From Telopea speciosissima (taxonomy: Eukaryota; Streptophyta; Magnoliopsida; Proteales; Proteaceae), in NCBI RefSeq assembly GCF_018873765.1, contig NC_057924.1, forward strand, positions 6,510,001-6,574,000: a stretch of DNA of 64,000 nt, written 5' to 3'. Positions 9,531 through 21,560 of this stretch are shown piece after piece (the first letter of the stretch is position 1; each line of letters starts with the position of its first letter). The position numbers were made by a program, and so were the translations under genes. The notes beneath the pieces were generated by a model. It was not told where the DNA came from and made no database searches. It worked only from the letters and a program-made list of their open reading frames with translations.

Positions 9531-11305
9531 ACTTTTTTTTTTATTTTTTGATGCAAAAGAAAATATATTAAGAGAGAAATTACATATAGGAGTTCGTACA
9601 GCAAGTTGATTCTAAACAGCACGGCAAGTGGTTAACCGTCAGAAGAAAATTAGAAAACCAGTTGCTAAAGTTAACATCAGGATTAATCCTAAACTAAAGA
9701 TTTTCAGACTTATCAGATATCTTTAGACAGTAATCCAACACCTCAAGCGGCCACGGTGAAAGGGAGAGAAATGGAAGAAGTCCTGGTAACAACGGGTTGG
9801 AACACCAAACTTCTTTCAGCTTCACACCTCTATTAGCGGCAGACTCAAGGGCTGAGAGGATACCAGTGAGCTCAGGCTCCAAAAAATGACTGTTTTTACA
9901 ACGATCAGCAGCAAGAAATAGAAGTTTTCCATCAACCAAAAACCCATCCATCCTTACCTACATCCTTGGCATCAAATCCTGCGCATAACAAAACAGGAAA
10001 ATCTAAAATAGGTAAATCCAAATCGACATAGAAAAAGGGTTAGTAGAGGGCACCAAATCCAAAGAGGTGAAGGAGGATATATTAGTGATTAAAGGGGGGG
10101 GGGGGGAATGTTCAGATCAACCAACCACTGGTTAATCCTAAGAAGGGTTTTTCCAGGGTTGGGGAGCACAGAATTAAACACAAGATTGTTCTGTTCCTGC
10201 CAAATGACATAACAAGTAATAGTAAAAACTTAAAAGAACCAAACTAAAGAAGGCTTGTCGAGCTATCGGTCCAACAAAGTAGAGATGCAGAAATGTCTGA
10301 GGGAAGGAAAAGAAAGAAAATCAGTCCTCAGACCCAAAGGACCAGCTACCCAGATGTGCTTAACCCAGTCACAGGAGAGAAAGATATGCCAGAGGGTCTC
10401 AGTATTAGCGCCACAGAGAGCACAAGTGGGGTCGATCGGAGCCCATTTCGAAATAAGATCCTTAACCGGAATGCCTGCATGTAATATACGCCAAAAAAAT
10501 AGTATAAACTTAGGAAGAATTTTAAGTTTCCAGAAAAATTTCCACCAAGCGGTGATAGAGAAATCAAAAGAAATATGCGAAGAAAGAAACGTAGAGGCCA
10601 GTTTTGTCTTAAATAAACCTTTCCTAGAGAGGGTACACCACCAAGAGTCCGGAGACTCAGAGCAAGGAATAGGGGAGATATGCCTAACCAGGGAGGGGGT
10701 CGTGCTAATAATCATATTCAAATTCCAGGTCTGGTAACACAGGTAAAGGTTGACCCTTTCAGGGAAGAGCCTAAAAGAGGCATCACGTTTGATGGTGAAG
10801 CCGGGTATAGATGGGATCCAGGGATCACACCAGAAGTATGTGTCCTTCCCATTCCCAATTCTCCGAAAACTAAAGGATCTTAAAGGGTCTAAGATTTTGA
10901 CAAGACTGTTCCAAGACCATGAGCCTTTTCTAGAGGCAACAGAGGGGTTAAAAAGGGAAGTGTGGGGAAAATATTTAGCATTCAGAACCTTGGCCCAAAC
11001 CGAGTCAAAATCAGTTAAAAGCCTCCATCCAAGCTTCAAGAGGAGAGCCAAGTTTTGGGTACGTGCAGTACAAAACCAAAGCCCTCCACGAAAGGTGGGA
11101 GCACACATGGTCTTCCAAGAGATGAGAGAGTGCTTTCTCCAATTAGAGTCACCCCGGACCAGAAACTGTAACAAACCCAGTCAATCTGCTTACAAATTGA
11201 ATTAGGAAAATAAAAACAGTTCATAAGATAAGTAGGAATTGATTGTAGAACATATTTAATTAAAATGCCACGCCCTGCAAAAGAGAGGAAGTTAGATTTC
11301 CAAAT
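9531..11305 (-). mobile_element. 5'-truncated LINE (non-LTR retrotransposon)
   Basis: Minus-strand order: the end of the reverse transcriptase region (LSFAGRGILIKYVLQSIPTY, about 11290-11230), the zinc-finger RT-associated domain, the RNase H domain, then poly(A) (plus-strand T run at 9531-9556). A short 3' motif 'ttgatgcaaaag' next to the tail resembles the LINE tail at 1620, which suggests one family. The 5' two thirds of the element is missing, as usual for LINE copies. There are frameshifts near 11170 and between 10260 and 9950. Confidence 0.85.
9694..11300 (-). pseudogene. LINE ORF2 C-terminal region (zf-RVT and RNase H)
   Basis: The long frame 11174-10263 has LALLLKLGWRLLTDFDSVWA, a Trp-rich segment (FWCDPWIP), FFWKLKILPKFILFFWRILH and the Cys/His cluster CALCGANTETLWHIFLSC, the zf-RVT domain of plant LINE ORF2. 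A second frame, 9951-9694, has MDGFLVDG and AADRCK, the RNase H start, in another phase. The protein is interrupted by frameshifts and lacks its endonuclease and most of its reverse transcriptase. Confidence 0.8.
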
Positions 11306-11454
11306 TTAAGAAAACGTTGTTTTCTTAAACATCTGGTACCTTAATTCTAATTTACCTTTAAAAAAAAGGGTTTTTTCAAATGCCCCCTCAAATTGCCCAT
11401 ACGTCCAAATGCACCCCTACTTTCCAAACTCTATAACAATCTAGTCCAATTCAT

Positions 11455-12322
11455 TTAAGAGTGTTTAAACCAAATCGAAACCAAATACTGAACCCGAAAT
11501 CGAGCCGAATTAGTTGAATCAAATCGAACCGAATAAATTTGGTTTGGTTTCAGTTATGATATATGACCATTTAATTCGATTCGGTTCAGTTTCGATTTCA
11601 CTTCAAAAACCATCGATTTGAACCGAAACCAAACCGAATAACACACTTAATTCAAAACTCTCAATTTTATTTTTTTATTTTTTTATTTTTTTATTTTTTA
11701 TGGTGTTGACTTTCCTTTTGCAACTATAATTTTGATGTGTTTCTCTTACTTTATTGATAGGTAAGCTAAAAGATAAGATCTGAACGTGGAGAACTCGTTT
11801 GGGATTCTTATTTATTTATTAAAATTTCTTATTCTTTAAGGTTTCGTGAGCATTCTATTTATACAAATGGAGTTTCTTTTTTTTTTGTGGTAAATATGAA
11901 TTTTATTGAAGGCAAGTAGAACCCAAGGCATCCCTGTTACAAAGATCAAGGAGCCAAGGAATGGAAACAGGCCAGGTTGTCTTACATTCCATAGACAACG
12001 CCCTTCGGGCTAGAGAATCGACTATTACATTAGCCTCTCTAGGAATATAGGAGAAAGAACAACTAGAAAACTTCTCCATTAGAGAAAAGAATTAGACCTG
12101 TATTGGAGTTTCTTGGGAACACAACAAGACAACAACAATTGATAGGCTAGCAGAATGGAACATATTGGAGAAAAGAATTAGACCTGTATTGACAAACCGA
12201 ATTAGAACTGTAACCAAATCAAACCGGCTCGATTCGGTTTCCACTTCTAAAACCGAGTCAATTCTCGGTTCGATTTCGGTTCACACCATCAAGGCATGAA
12301 ACTGAACCGATTGACACCTTAA
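11455..12322. mobile_element. MITE-like element with CCGAA-rich ends ('TAAGGTGTCAATCGG' family)
   Basis: Starts near 'taagagtgtttaaacc' and ends near 'ccgattgacaccttaag', which are imperfect inverted repeats. The inside is full of 'gaaccgaaacc' and 'ggtttcggtt' words. Related ends occur at 33008/33560, 36140/36700 and around 43023 and 63820. A LINE tail has inserted in the middle (next entry). Confidence 0.5.
11880..12105 (-). mobile_element. Short 5'-truncated LINE with target duplication
   Basis: The minus strand reads SCSFSYIPREANVIVDSLAR, then a Trp/Leu-rich tail and a stop, then a poly(A) tail (plus-strand T run near 11875-11890). That is the end of a LINE RNase H domain. 'tggagtttctt' occurs on both sides (about 11868 and 12106), an 11-bp target duplication. 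The 24-bp word around 'gaaaagaattagacctg' appears at about 12084 and again at 12169. Confidence 0.75.
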
Positions 12323-12908
12323 GTCCGTTGGTCTGAAACATTATGTTGAAATGCATGGCCTTTTTTTAAATGGTTGGAATGTTCTGCCCTTGATCAATGT
12401 GTAAAGTGACAAAAATGCCCTTATCTGGAAAAAAAATATTAAATAAATAAACCTGCAACTCATCTTCCCCAAATCGATTAGGGTTTATAAAAATAAATAA
12501 AAAAATTGGAGGTTTTTTCTATTTGAAGATTGGTTAGATTTGCAGGGAGCATTAAAGTTAAGAACGAGAAAAAGTGAAACAGAGAGAGCATAAAGCCACT
12601 TGTTGGGTGTCTAGTCTCTCTCTGCTATGGTGTTCGAATTTCTTCTGGTATTGTTCATATAAGAGGAAAACCAATTTCCATTTCCTTCGTCGATGGTCCG
12701 ACCAGATTTGGTAAGTCTCCCTTTCTCGTGCTGTTTTTTCCTAGCTAAGTTATTCCATACTCATCCATGATTCTAGGGTTTAATTTTGCTTCCTTTCTTC
12801 TCCTTAAGTTTAAGAATATGTTCAAATATTCTTCACATTCCTTATTTTGGCCCAATTAAAACCAACAAAAATTAACTAAATCCATGTCCAGCATGGGTTT
12901 TAAATAAA
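12323..12908. other. Intergenic, no gene recognised
   Basis: AT-rich, no long open frame on either strand, no clear repeat. Confidence 0.4.
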
Positions 12909-12944
12909 GGGACAGGGATGTGTATGCTACGGTATACCGATGTG

Positions 12945-12980
<36 letters not shown>

Positions 12981-13084
12981 CCCCCTTTGAAATGACTCCC
13001 TTACCCTTCAAGGTGGGTAACAAAGAGAGACACACATAGGGTGCTAACATACAGTATACCACTAGCATACCCAACCTTTTCCCT
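12909..13084. mobile_element. Mutator-like fold-back MITE with (CT)n core
   Basis: The ends 'gggacaggg' and 'aaccttttccc' and the inner words 'gtgtgtctatctctctc' / 'gagagacacac' and 'tgctacggtatacc' / 'agtataccactagca' pair as inverted repeats. It resembles the 169-bp elements at 28517 and 43277 in its GGGA ends and TCTATCTCTC word. A (CT)n run occupies 12949-12979. Confidence 0.55.
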
Positions 13085-13479
13085 TAACCAACGAAATGGA
13101 CCAAAATGTCCAAAGATTATAAAATAGGGGCATATAAAATCTTATAACAATGGTCCATTCAGACAGACCCTATAAAATCTTATAACAATTATAGAAGAAA
13201 ACCAAAATCTTAAGAGCACATATCGTACACTTCCATCTCAAACAGTAAAGCAAGTTGTAGAACCACACTGAGGTATATCAATAAAATCTAACCCACAAGG
13301 GGCACCGAAAAAACAAAAGGATGTAGAAGAAGAAAAGAATAAAGTGAGAGGAGGAAAACAAAAAGATTCTTTAGAATCCCCAACCTGATATATTACAGAA
13401 GCACATCATCACAGGCAATGGAGTAAACAGGGTTCATCTCCTTCAGTGCAGTGGGTAGCCTTGTTTTGCAGTCACTCTC
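13085..13479 (-). other. Probable EMC6 3' untranslated region and downstream flank
   Basis: Follows the EMC6 stop codon on the minus strand and has no reading frame of its own. The end of the transcript could not be placed. Confidence 0.35.
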
Positions 13480-16400
13480 TCAGAATATATGGACAATGTC
13501 GTACGCAAAACTTGTTACATCAAGGAAAATAGGATTAAATTATTTACACAAGTTTAAAAGAACTACATTCTAAATTACTAACGAATCCTAGATCTTAACA
13601 CAGTTAGATTTCCTTAATGCAATGCAAACCTAACTCCATTCCGCAGTCCCTGCTACTCTTCTGGGCCCATTATACTTATGTTCCCATTGAATATAAGCAT
13701 GACGGTCAACCACCAACTAAATGATAGGGATGATGGAGAATACTACATTGCAGATCCAAATTATATTAACCTCCTAGTCCAATAAGCTGAGAGGTTGATA
13801 CTGGTTTAACACGTTCACTTGAGTGTAGTTAAAATTTGATTGAATATCTCCCTAAACTTAAGTAAGGTTTTTAGTATTATTGTTATTTCCTAATAAGCTA
13901 GTCTTATTAAGGTGGTTGAGAGAAGTGTATCAAACAACATAAAGGATACGTCCAGAACAACACAAACGACTGCAAACAAATAGAGACAACATTAGTTCGA
14001 GGTCAGAACAAGATTTAAAAGTATCAATAATTTCAAATATCACATGAGAAGTTCCAGAAATTAAACTAGTTCAAGCAAAAAAGCCAATGAATGTGCATTC
14101 CTGAACATGATACACAAATGCAAGCAGAAAGAAAACAATACAATGCAAATAATCCACATGGATGGGAAGGGGGGAGAAAAAGAAAGATAACTGCATGCTA
14201 ATGAACACTTCATAAAAAGGGCCATGACTCAGTTCTGGTCCCGCCTATACGGGGACCTAGGAACTCGAACCCAGGCATATGCCCTGGTAGCCCGAACAGC
14301 TTACCATTGCTCCAAGAAATGGCCCCTTAATGTCTTAATGTCCATTTCATAAAGAATCATAATTCATAATGTGGTCCTACCATTGACATGACATCCCATA
14401 ATTAAATAATTTAACTCTTTTGAACTACAAGTATTAAAACCAATAATCTATATATAGGTTTAAACTTAACAATCAATTAACTTACGACAAGTTTTAAACT
14501 TGTACAGACCAACTAAGCTAGCAGGAATAGACATTGGTAATGGTAATGCAATCATAAACAAGAAGCCCTGACTAAATATGGGAGATTGATGCAAATGGTG
14601 GAGACAAAATAGGGAAATTAAATCCTAAGATTTTAGGATCTGGAACTATTTTTCAATGGGAGGAAAGATGAAGGAAGAGAAAGCTATCAATGGGTGTTGA
14701 CGGGGGAAGATTTTAAAGAAAAATGTTTTACCTAGTAGATGAGATCGATGGGGAGAAAAGGAGAGAGAAGACTGTTGAGTGCTGTCCAAAGATTGGAGAG
14801 AAATTAGGGGAGGGAAAAAAAAATAGAGAAGAAACACCGAAGGGAAGTGATGCAGAATTAAAGACTTACCGGTATAGGAAGTCCAAGAAGAACCAGGCCT
14901 AACGTGGCCTAGTTCTATTCTAAACAGGCTCAACATGGCCTGGGTCCAATTTGTTTTAGTTTAAGCTGCTTTGTTTTATTTTAGGGAAATTATCAGTGCC
15001 ACCCCCTGAAATATGCCTTACTGTTAATGCAACCACACTAAGTATGCAAATATCAACCTTATCCCAGATTCTAACGGGGTTAAGTTTGCAAAATGCAATT
15101 GACTAAAATACCCTCTACACTAAAACATAAAGGGTAAATTACACCTGTGGTACACGAATTAATTCTCTACAATTAATTCTGATCAATTCCTCAGTTTTAC
15201 CATGTCCATCGATACCCAAAGTGCCAGTAGAAATATCAGAGTCACCCATAAGTGGCAGAGACAACCCAAATAGCAGAGGAAGGCTGATGTGATGAGAAAC
15301 CCAGTAAATACTCCAAGAGAATGTCCAGAAAGAGGAGGAGAGACTCTTTTAAAGATAATAATGTGTCTCCAAAAATCAGCAGCAACAAACAGGCCAATCC
15401 CCTAGATCAATTTTTTCAGGGTTTTAAGAAAGCCCTGATTTTGGTGAGATCGATGTAAGGGAGAATGCTATCAAAAAATCACTTGATGAAGCTGAAAATT
15501 GGATTGAGTGTGCTTCTAGAAGTGCTGGATCACCCTTCCAAATATCAGCACCAACAAAAACCAATAACTCCAAGATCGATATTTGCAGGGTTTTGGGCAA
15601 ACCTGAGATGAGAGAAAAAAAATCGATCTAGGAGAAGTTCTGTAGTATGGCTGGAGATAAGAGTCTTGTCCAATAAATCTGCTGCAGTTCTTGATCTTCA
15701 ATAATGTGGAGAGATTCCTTGTAATATAGATTGAATCAGTCCAAAAAAAATCTTGAAGTCTTCAAATTTCGCAGCCAGAATGCAAGCTCCTATCGATCAG
15801 AATTTTTATGTCATGGAATGAGGTGGAGGGCAGCAACTGGATCTATGGATCACCTCATCAGTGCTGCCCTATGAAGGAATGAAGAACAAAAGAAAAAAAG
15901 GAGAGGAAAGGGAGATCGAAAAAGAGAGAAGAGAAGAAGAGATCGAGAATGGAGGAGTGGGGAACACTAATTCGAAACCTGCTCTGATACCATGTTAACA
16001 AATCAGAATTAGAGTATAATGCTTGGATTATCAATTACTGATCCCAAGCTTTGTATTTATAATAAATAATCGAGATTACATGGACTGAATTGCCCCTTAG
16101 TGTAGTACATAAAGAAAAACATAATAAAATGATGAAAAGTCCAGAATACCCCCACGGTATTCTGTCCCATACAATCCAACATAAAGTAACATAGACCATG
16201 AATAAGCAAGGTGTTATAACCAATGCATAATAGATTAATGCCTGAATGAGTCGAAATATAAAACTAACATAATATTTCTACAATAAATAAGAGCAGCAAT
16301 AAAGAAAAAGATATATAACAGCATGGAAACTATACCATTAGCCCGCCCAAAAAGCCATCAAGTATGATTCGATTCCAGGAATCAAAATATGCATGAATGG

Positions 16401-18353
16401 AGAACTTTGCCTTGGCTGCAAGTCCAAGAGAAGTAATTGCCATGACGAGAAAATAAAAGACAAAGCCTGTCAAGCTAGTGAATCCCAAAATTCCGGCAAT
16501 AACTCCACCAATGATGGACAAGAAAGTTCGACTGTAGAAATAGATGACAGCAAGTGTTCAGCATTGGCCACAAATGAAGGTGTGATATTCACATCACCAA
16601 AAAGAAAACAGCATGGTGTATGACATGAAGCAATAAAAATAAAAATAGAAATAATAAGGAAAAAAAGAGCTAGTCATACTCACTAAAGTTTAAGATAAAT
16701 TAAGTGCAGACATAAGCTCAAATAAAGTTAATCATAAAGTAGGAAAAAATATTTCTAATACCCACAACCTATTACACAATAGAAAAGTACATTATGATCT
16801 TCAAGGGCCTCACTAACTTTTGTCGAAAGATAAAATGCTTGAATAGAGGTGTTCAGTGAACTCGTTTCAACATCCACATTACGGTCTACCACAACCATAC
16901 AGATTTAGTGAAATTTCACACATTAAAATAAGGGATCTTTTATCCATCATGATATGTTGTGAAGCAAAGACATTCAGTATAATTTCATATCCCTGCCGAG
17001 GCAATGTAAGATTATTCTTCTAATTTGACCTTGCAAGCAGCAATAAGTCATGTACAGAAAGCCCACTACATCATTCACTGACCAGAAAACCACTGTCATA
17101 ATATCCCTCTTTCCTGTGGGCACACATTTTTTTTTTTTCCTATATCCAAAAAAAAAAGAGTATGCCAACAAATCATATCAGATCAGGGTGGTCTCCATCA
17201 GCAATACCAAGCCCAATCAGATCAGTTAAGTTGCCGTCAGCAGACCCAGGAGGCCATCATCACTCACCAACAAAAACAAAGCCTCATCAAATCAGGGTAG
17301 ACGCTGTTCTCAGAAAGCCCAAGCCTGATCAGATCTCAGCAAGACCAAGCCCAATCAGATCAAGATGGTCGTCCTCTGCAAGACCCAGCCCGATCCATCA
17401 CTGTGGTCACTGTTTGACAGAGTTCTTTACATCGCTTTAGAGGGTGACAACTGACGACACTAGTGTACAACAACAACAACTCAGCTTTATCCCAACTAAA
17501 TGGGGTCGGCTACATAGATTCTTACCCTCCAATCAGCGAATAGTAAGTCTGGATCCATAGATGATAGCCCACTCAGTACCCAATTATATGATCACTCAGT
17601 GGACAATTGGCAGGATCTGGCTCACTTGTGCAACCTAACCAATAAGTGGGTTAGGTCTGGGCATGCTGTATCTGTACCTTATTAGTAAGTGGTCATATTC
17701 GGGTCAATTATTTTGTAACCAATAAAATAAGGCTGTATAAGTAATAAGAAATTTCAAATGTGAAACACTGGATATTTGTTGGTTCTTTGCATTTTCCTTT
17801 ATTTTATTAGATTTCTATTTTTTTTTTAAATGGTACTTTTCTATATGAAATTTAAATAAACACAAGATATACATTGACAACCCGAAATTCGATTGGCCAA
17901 GTGAGAAACTAGCTATTCCCCACCCAGGGCCCCAGGCCCTGGGGCAACAAAAATGTTCAGGCATGGGTTTGCATGGACCCAAGGCTTAGGTCTCAGGAAA
18001 TGACAGCACAGATTTATAATGCAAATAAAATGTATACCATAACATCTAAATATAATACCATCTCAGGCCCTAACAATCTCCGAAATCTAATCCATATCCT
18101 CAATATGCTCAAATTGTGACAAGTCGTTTAATTTGATGCACTGTTTGAACCACCCCCCCCCCCCCCCCACCAAAAAAAAAAATTCAAGATAAACATTAGA
18201 CATAGATAATGATATAGTGTTATACTAAGGTGTCAAGACAAACCTGTAATAGATTATCTTTATGTTGTTTTGCAGGTTCTCAGCATGGAAGGTTGGTATG
18301 TCAGCGTCACTTGACTTCTTATCAGAAGCCACTAAATCATCATGTCCCGCCAT
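13480..18353 (-). CDS. EMC6: ER membrane protein complex subunit 6 (EMC6)
   Basis: EMC6 is a small subunit of the ER membrane insertase that places tail-anchored and multi-pass proteins into the ER membrane. Four coding exons join in frame to 118 aa: 18353-18244 (MAGHDDLV to IIYY), 16531-16336 (SRTFLSIIGGVIAGILGF to FLGGLM), 13969-13950 (SFVLFW, only 20 nt) and 13510-13480 (TFAYDIVHIF, stop). Every junction has GT and AG: donors gtttgt, gtatag and gtatcc; acceptors ctacag, ttgcag and aacaag. The hydrophobic segments and the C-terminal FAYDIVHIF are family hallmarks, and the length matches plant EMC6. The start is the first ATG after an acceptor at 18374. Introns hold a SINE, a short LTR and simple repeats. 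It looks intact; only the 5' leader exon is uncertain. Confidence 0.92.
14217..14345 (-). mobile_element. tRNA-derived SINE in EMC6 intron 2
   Basis: On the minus strand a box A-like 'tggagcaatggtaag' and a box B-like 'gggttcgagttcc' are spaced as in tRNA-derived SINEs. 'ttcataaa' flanks it on both sides (14209-14216 and 14346-14353), an 8-bp target duplication. It is not a tRNA gene: there is no cloverleaf. Confidence 0.7.
15993..16181 (-). mobile_element. Short LTR with tRNA-Met primer-binding site (TRIM/copia-like)
   Basis: On the minus strand a 189-bp unit begins TGTTGGATTG and ends TTGTTAACA, directly followed by TGGTATCAGAGC (15992-15981), the standard initiator-tRNA-Met primer-binding site. 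The sequence after it (15980 down to about 15170) has no gag or pol coding sense, and no second LTR was found, so this is a 5' end with its leader. It lies in EMC6 intron 2. Confidence 0.7.
17161..17410. repeat. Imperfect minisatellite in EMC6 intron 1
   Basis: Words such as 'accaagcccaatcagatca' recur about every 40-60 bp with drift ('aagcctgatcagatc', 'cagcccgatcc'). The open frame over it only reflects the repeat. Confidence 0.6.
17468..17530. repeat. Dispersed plant repeat tail ('ggggtcggctacat' motif)
   Basis: 'caacaacaacaact' followed by 'tatcccaactaaatggggtc' and 'ggctacatagatt' is a widely dispersed tail-like sequence in plant genomes, from a SINE or LINE end. Only the tail is present. 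Confidence 0.4.
18153..18168. repeat. C homopolymer (16 bases) next to an A run
   Basis: Uninterrupted C run followed by A9. Similar mononucleotide runs occur at 10094-10106 (G) and 25718-25731 (C); their lengths are the least reliable bases in the window. Confidence 0.8.
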
Positions 18354-18737
18354 TACTTGTACTTTGTCTATACCTAAGAAAATAAAAAATTTGATGACTA
18401 AAGGCTGACAATAATTAATTAAACACGGAATTATCAAATTCAGGATTTTTCAGATTAAAAAAAAAAAGAAATAATTAAAATAGCCTATATAGTGCATAAC
18501 CACATTGCTTAAAACCCAACATAGAATTCAAAAAAAAAAAAAAAGAGAGAGAAAAAAAATACACACAAAGGTAAAAGGAGAATCCCCAGAAAACATTAAT
18601 CAAATACCACATCCTTAGTAGATAACAGAATTTGAGGGGCACAGAGCTGATAGAAATGATGTTAAAATAACAGCCCAAAATCTGATCTGAGGCCCCATTG
18701 TTTCTCAATTCATACATTTCTACAAGTGTAAGCCCTT

Positions 18738-20450
18738 GACTGATGAAGATCACAGCCAGTGAAAAAAGAAGAATTTTTGGATTTGGGTTTGGTTTAGTTT
18801 TTTGACTAATTTGTGGGGTATAACTACTTGTTGTTTAGTAAATCTAGCCCAATCAATTGGTATTAGAGCCATGGTTCAGAAAAACCCAGTACCACGCCCT
18901 TGATTCTAATGCACAAGTGATTGAGATGTAGAAGCAGTTGACTGAACGTGTGACAAGGATAGTGCTGCATATTGATTCTATACCTACACGTTATGCACGA
19001 CTGACATTACCACAAAGTGGGTGAAGCTAAAAATTCCTTACTTTGCTGGACAGACAGACCCATTCCTATTACATGATTGGTTAGATTCTCTAGAGGAATA
19101 TTGACTGGTACAACTTGCCAGAAGAGTAGAAGCTTAAATTTGTTTACTTGTGATTAACTGGTTGTGCTAAAGAATGGTGGCGAAACCATGAAAAGAGGCT
19201 CAGAGTCAGGAGACATGAGCCTAGGACTTGGGAAGAGATGAAGCACGAGTTGAAGAACAAGTACCTACCAGAACATGTCCAAAGAAAACTCTTCCTTCAA
19301 TAAGATTACCACCAAAAGGCCTTTAAAGCTGAAGAGAACTTGAAGCAGCTGTGTATAAAGTTCAATTGCAAGCTGACGAGTGTTGGAACCCTGACACCAA
19401 CAATGTTAAGGCAAAGGCTGAACTCAAATTTACATTGTCGAAGGAAATTGAGAGAGCGCCAGTCAAAGACAAGGAACCTGAAGTTGAAGATAATGTTGAA
19501 GTGATTACAGTAAACTATGATGATAAAGAAGACACAATGCTTGAGGTTTCAAAGATGGAAGATCAACAAGTAGAAGATTCCACTAAAGAGATCTATGTTG
19601 AAGAAATTAAAGTAGACAAAGCTGAAACAGTGGAAGATGAGGTAGTGGTCGAGAAAATTCCACAAGACATCATCATTATTCATGATGTTGTTTATAAAGC
19701 AGTAGAGTTCATGCCTCAATTTTTCGATGAGAAGGCTCCCAACATTGAGGACTCTATTGATATGGCATTCACGGTTGATGTTGATTGAAGGGTTAAGCCC
19801 ATAGAGTTCGTTATGCCACCAGAGTTCTTTGAAGAGAAAGTTCCACGACTCAAAGACTACATTGCCAACTTCCAAGAGCGTCCAAAATTCTGCTATGCGC
19901 TTAAACAGGACATCCATCACACAAAGACGATTCCTCGACTTTCTAAAACTCAAGGTTGAGTTTTTTTCAAGCAGGGGAGAATTGATGCAGACCATAGCCT
20001 GTTGAAGAAGAAAAAGAATTTTCTCATTTGGTTTTGATTCAGTTTTTTTAATCAAATTGAGCCTACATGAAAACAGGGATTATTTTCTATTTTAATTGTT
20101 TCTATTTTTCAAATTAGAAACTTTCTATATCTAAGGTTGCTTATGTAAAAAGGAAACCTCTCTCTTTACAATGGGAAGGTTCCTATTAGTAGCTAGTTTA
20201 GTTTGTTTCTATTTTCTTGAACTAGGCTACATCCATATAAGCAAGTGTGAGGCTTTAAGCCATTCCAAGGATTGCAATGATGAAAGAATATTGGCTTTGT
20301 GCCTTTGTTTGCTGTGAGATACAGTTGTATGGTGAGATCCCAATTGGTTATTTAGAGACCAGTTGTTCTAGATCTGTATAGGCTACTGTTTCTCAGCTTT
20401 GGGTAATTAGATAGCCATTAGTGACTGACCCAAAATCATAATGACAAAAA
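18738..20450 (+). mobile_element. Gag-only Ty3/gypsy-like remnant in the EMC6 5' leader intron
   Basis: A primer-binding-site-like word 'tggtattagagcc' (18860) is followed by a decayed gag. Across shifted frames one reads WWRNHEKRLRVRRHEPRTWE and ELKNKYLPEHVQRKLF, as in plant gypsy gag. An acidic frame (19351-19788) and a tail ending 'ttcaagcaggggag' follow. The sequence at 18738 ('tgatgaagatcac') resembles the one at 19984 ('tgatgcagaccat'), with further shared words behind, which suggests remnants of the two LTRs. No protease, reverse transcriptase or integrase is present, so this copy depends on others or is a deletion derivative. Confidence 0.6.
19351..19788 (+). pseudogene. Acidic reading frame inside the gypsy-like remnant
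   Basis: 145 codons rich in Glu, Asp, Lys and Val (for example EVEDNVEVITVNYDD), with no known domain. It begins out of frame inside gag and ends before a further related stretch (PPEFFEEKVPRLKDY). It probably belongs to the degenerated C-terminal gag or a spacer protein of the element. I see no evidence of a host gene. Confidence 0.45.
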
Positions 20451-20777
20451 GTTCCATATGAGGGAAGGAACTAGAACAAGGCACTGAAGAAGTAAGAGAC
20501 CGGCGAAAATTTTCAATTTAATGATAATTTATCTTAAATACAAAGTGCTATAAAAGCAAAATGTTTTATTTTGTATTGATGAAATAGAGGGAAAAAAAGT
20601 TGAGGGAGGGTCGAGTTTTCATGATTCTGTCCCCTTAATTCGGCAAGGAAGATGGATTAATTATTTATCGATAGAAGGTACTAAGATGGTGAAAAAAGAA
20701 AAAGATCGAGCCAAGATATAAGAGTAAGAACAAACTCATTTACCATGTAAGGGAGCTTTTAATTGATTTATCTCGTA

Positions 20778-20909
20778 GATCTTTGCTTCATCTTAAACCC
20801 ATTCTTTTCCACAGTTTACAATTTTAGTTCCAGAGAGTTGTGATCTTTGCTTCATCTTAAACCCATTCTTTTCCACAGTTTACAATTTTAATTCCAGAGA
20901 AGTTGTGAT
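20778..20909. repeat. Two tandem copies of a 64-bp unit
   Basis: The unit from 'gatctttgcttcatc' to 'gagagttgt' is repeated once, head to tail, with one substitution and a small insertion. Such a fresh-looking duplication suggests recent slippage. Confidence 0.85.
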
Positions 20910-21221
20910 CATCTTGCTCTCGTTTCACATACAGCTTGTTTTCCTAAAACAGGAAAAAAAAAATCCAGCACAATAGAATCTTCTCTCCGTAAAATTGACT
21001 ATGCCCAACCGAAAAAACAACACACGTGAGACCACTCATTTTGCAGGCAATTATTACAGATTGAAAATCATCAACTTACTAGGCAACATATCATCCATCC
21101 TGCAGAGCAATCCGACTTCAAATTTTTTTTCCCAAAAAAAATTAAAAACTGATTCAGAAAACAAATGACTTGCAGAGGAGAAGAGCATGGTTCATTTCGT
21201 TTGGAACAGAAGAACACGAAA

Positions 21222-21272
21222 GGTGTGTTGGTGTGTGTGTGTGTGTGTGTGTGTATGTGAGAGAGAGAGAGA
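21222..21272. repeat. (GT)n-(GA)n compound microsatellite
   Basis: Pure GT repeats run into GA repeats just beside the proposed EMC6 leader-exon donor. Confidence 0.85.
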
Positions 21273-21274
21273 GT

Positions 21275-21560
21275 ACCTATTGTGATTACCGAAGCAGTAA
21301 GGCCAGGGGAACACCAAATCTGTGATCACCAAAGAAGTAAAGACAGAGAAGTAACAAATCTGTGATTACCGAAGAGAGACGGCAGGAAACAAATCGCCGG
21401 TGAAGAACATAGATACAAAAACGGATACGAGTGAGAGACAGCTCGTACCTACAGAGATCGAAACACGGGTTTCGAACGGAAAAAGGAGAAAAACATCTCT
21501 ATGCGTCCGGTGTTGATCGGAAGGGTTGTGATGACTGACGACAAGACGGACAATATAACA
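21275..21560 (-). other. Possible EMC6 5' leader exon and promoter region
   Basis: The EMC6 start codon exon has a good acceptor only 21 bases upstream (tttcttag at 18374-18381), so a non-coding leader exon must lie further up. A minus-strand donor 'caatag|gtactc' at 21275/21274 is a candidate. The exon upstream of it contains three short repeats of 'tgtgattaccgaag' and its variants. This is inference: other donors are possible and no TATA box is obvious. Confidence 0.3.

Noticed and set aside
10255-11205. Plus-strand frames of 151-160 codons over the LINE
   Set aside because: They are antisense to a clear LINE zf-RVT frame and have no domain.
14217-14345. tRNA gene
   Set aside because: Box A and box B are present but the cloverleaf is not, and a target duplication flanks it, so it is a SINE. 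The same applies at 24263 and 29146.
18475-18753. Phe-rich minus-strand frame
   Set aside because: Produced by poly(A) runs in the EMC6 5' leader intron.
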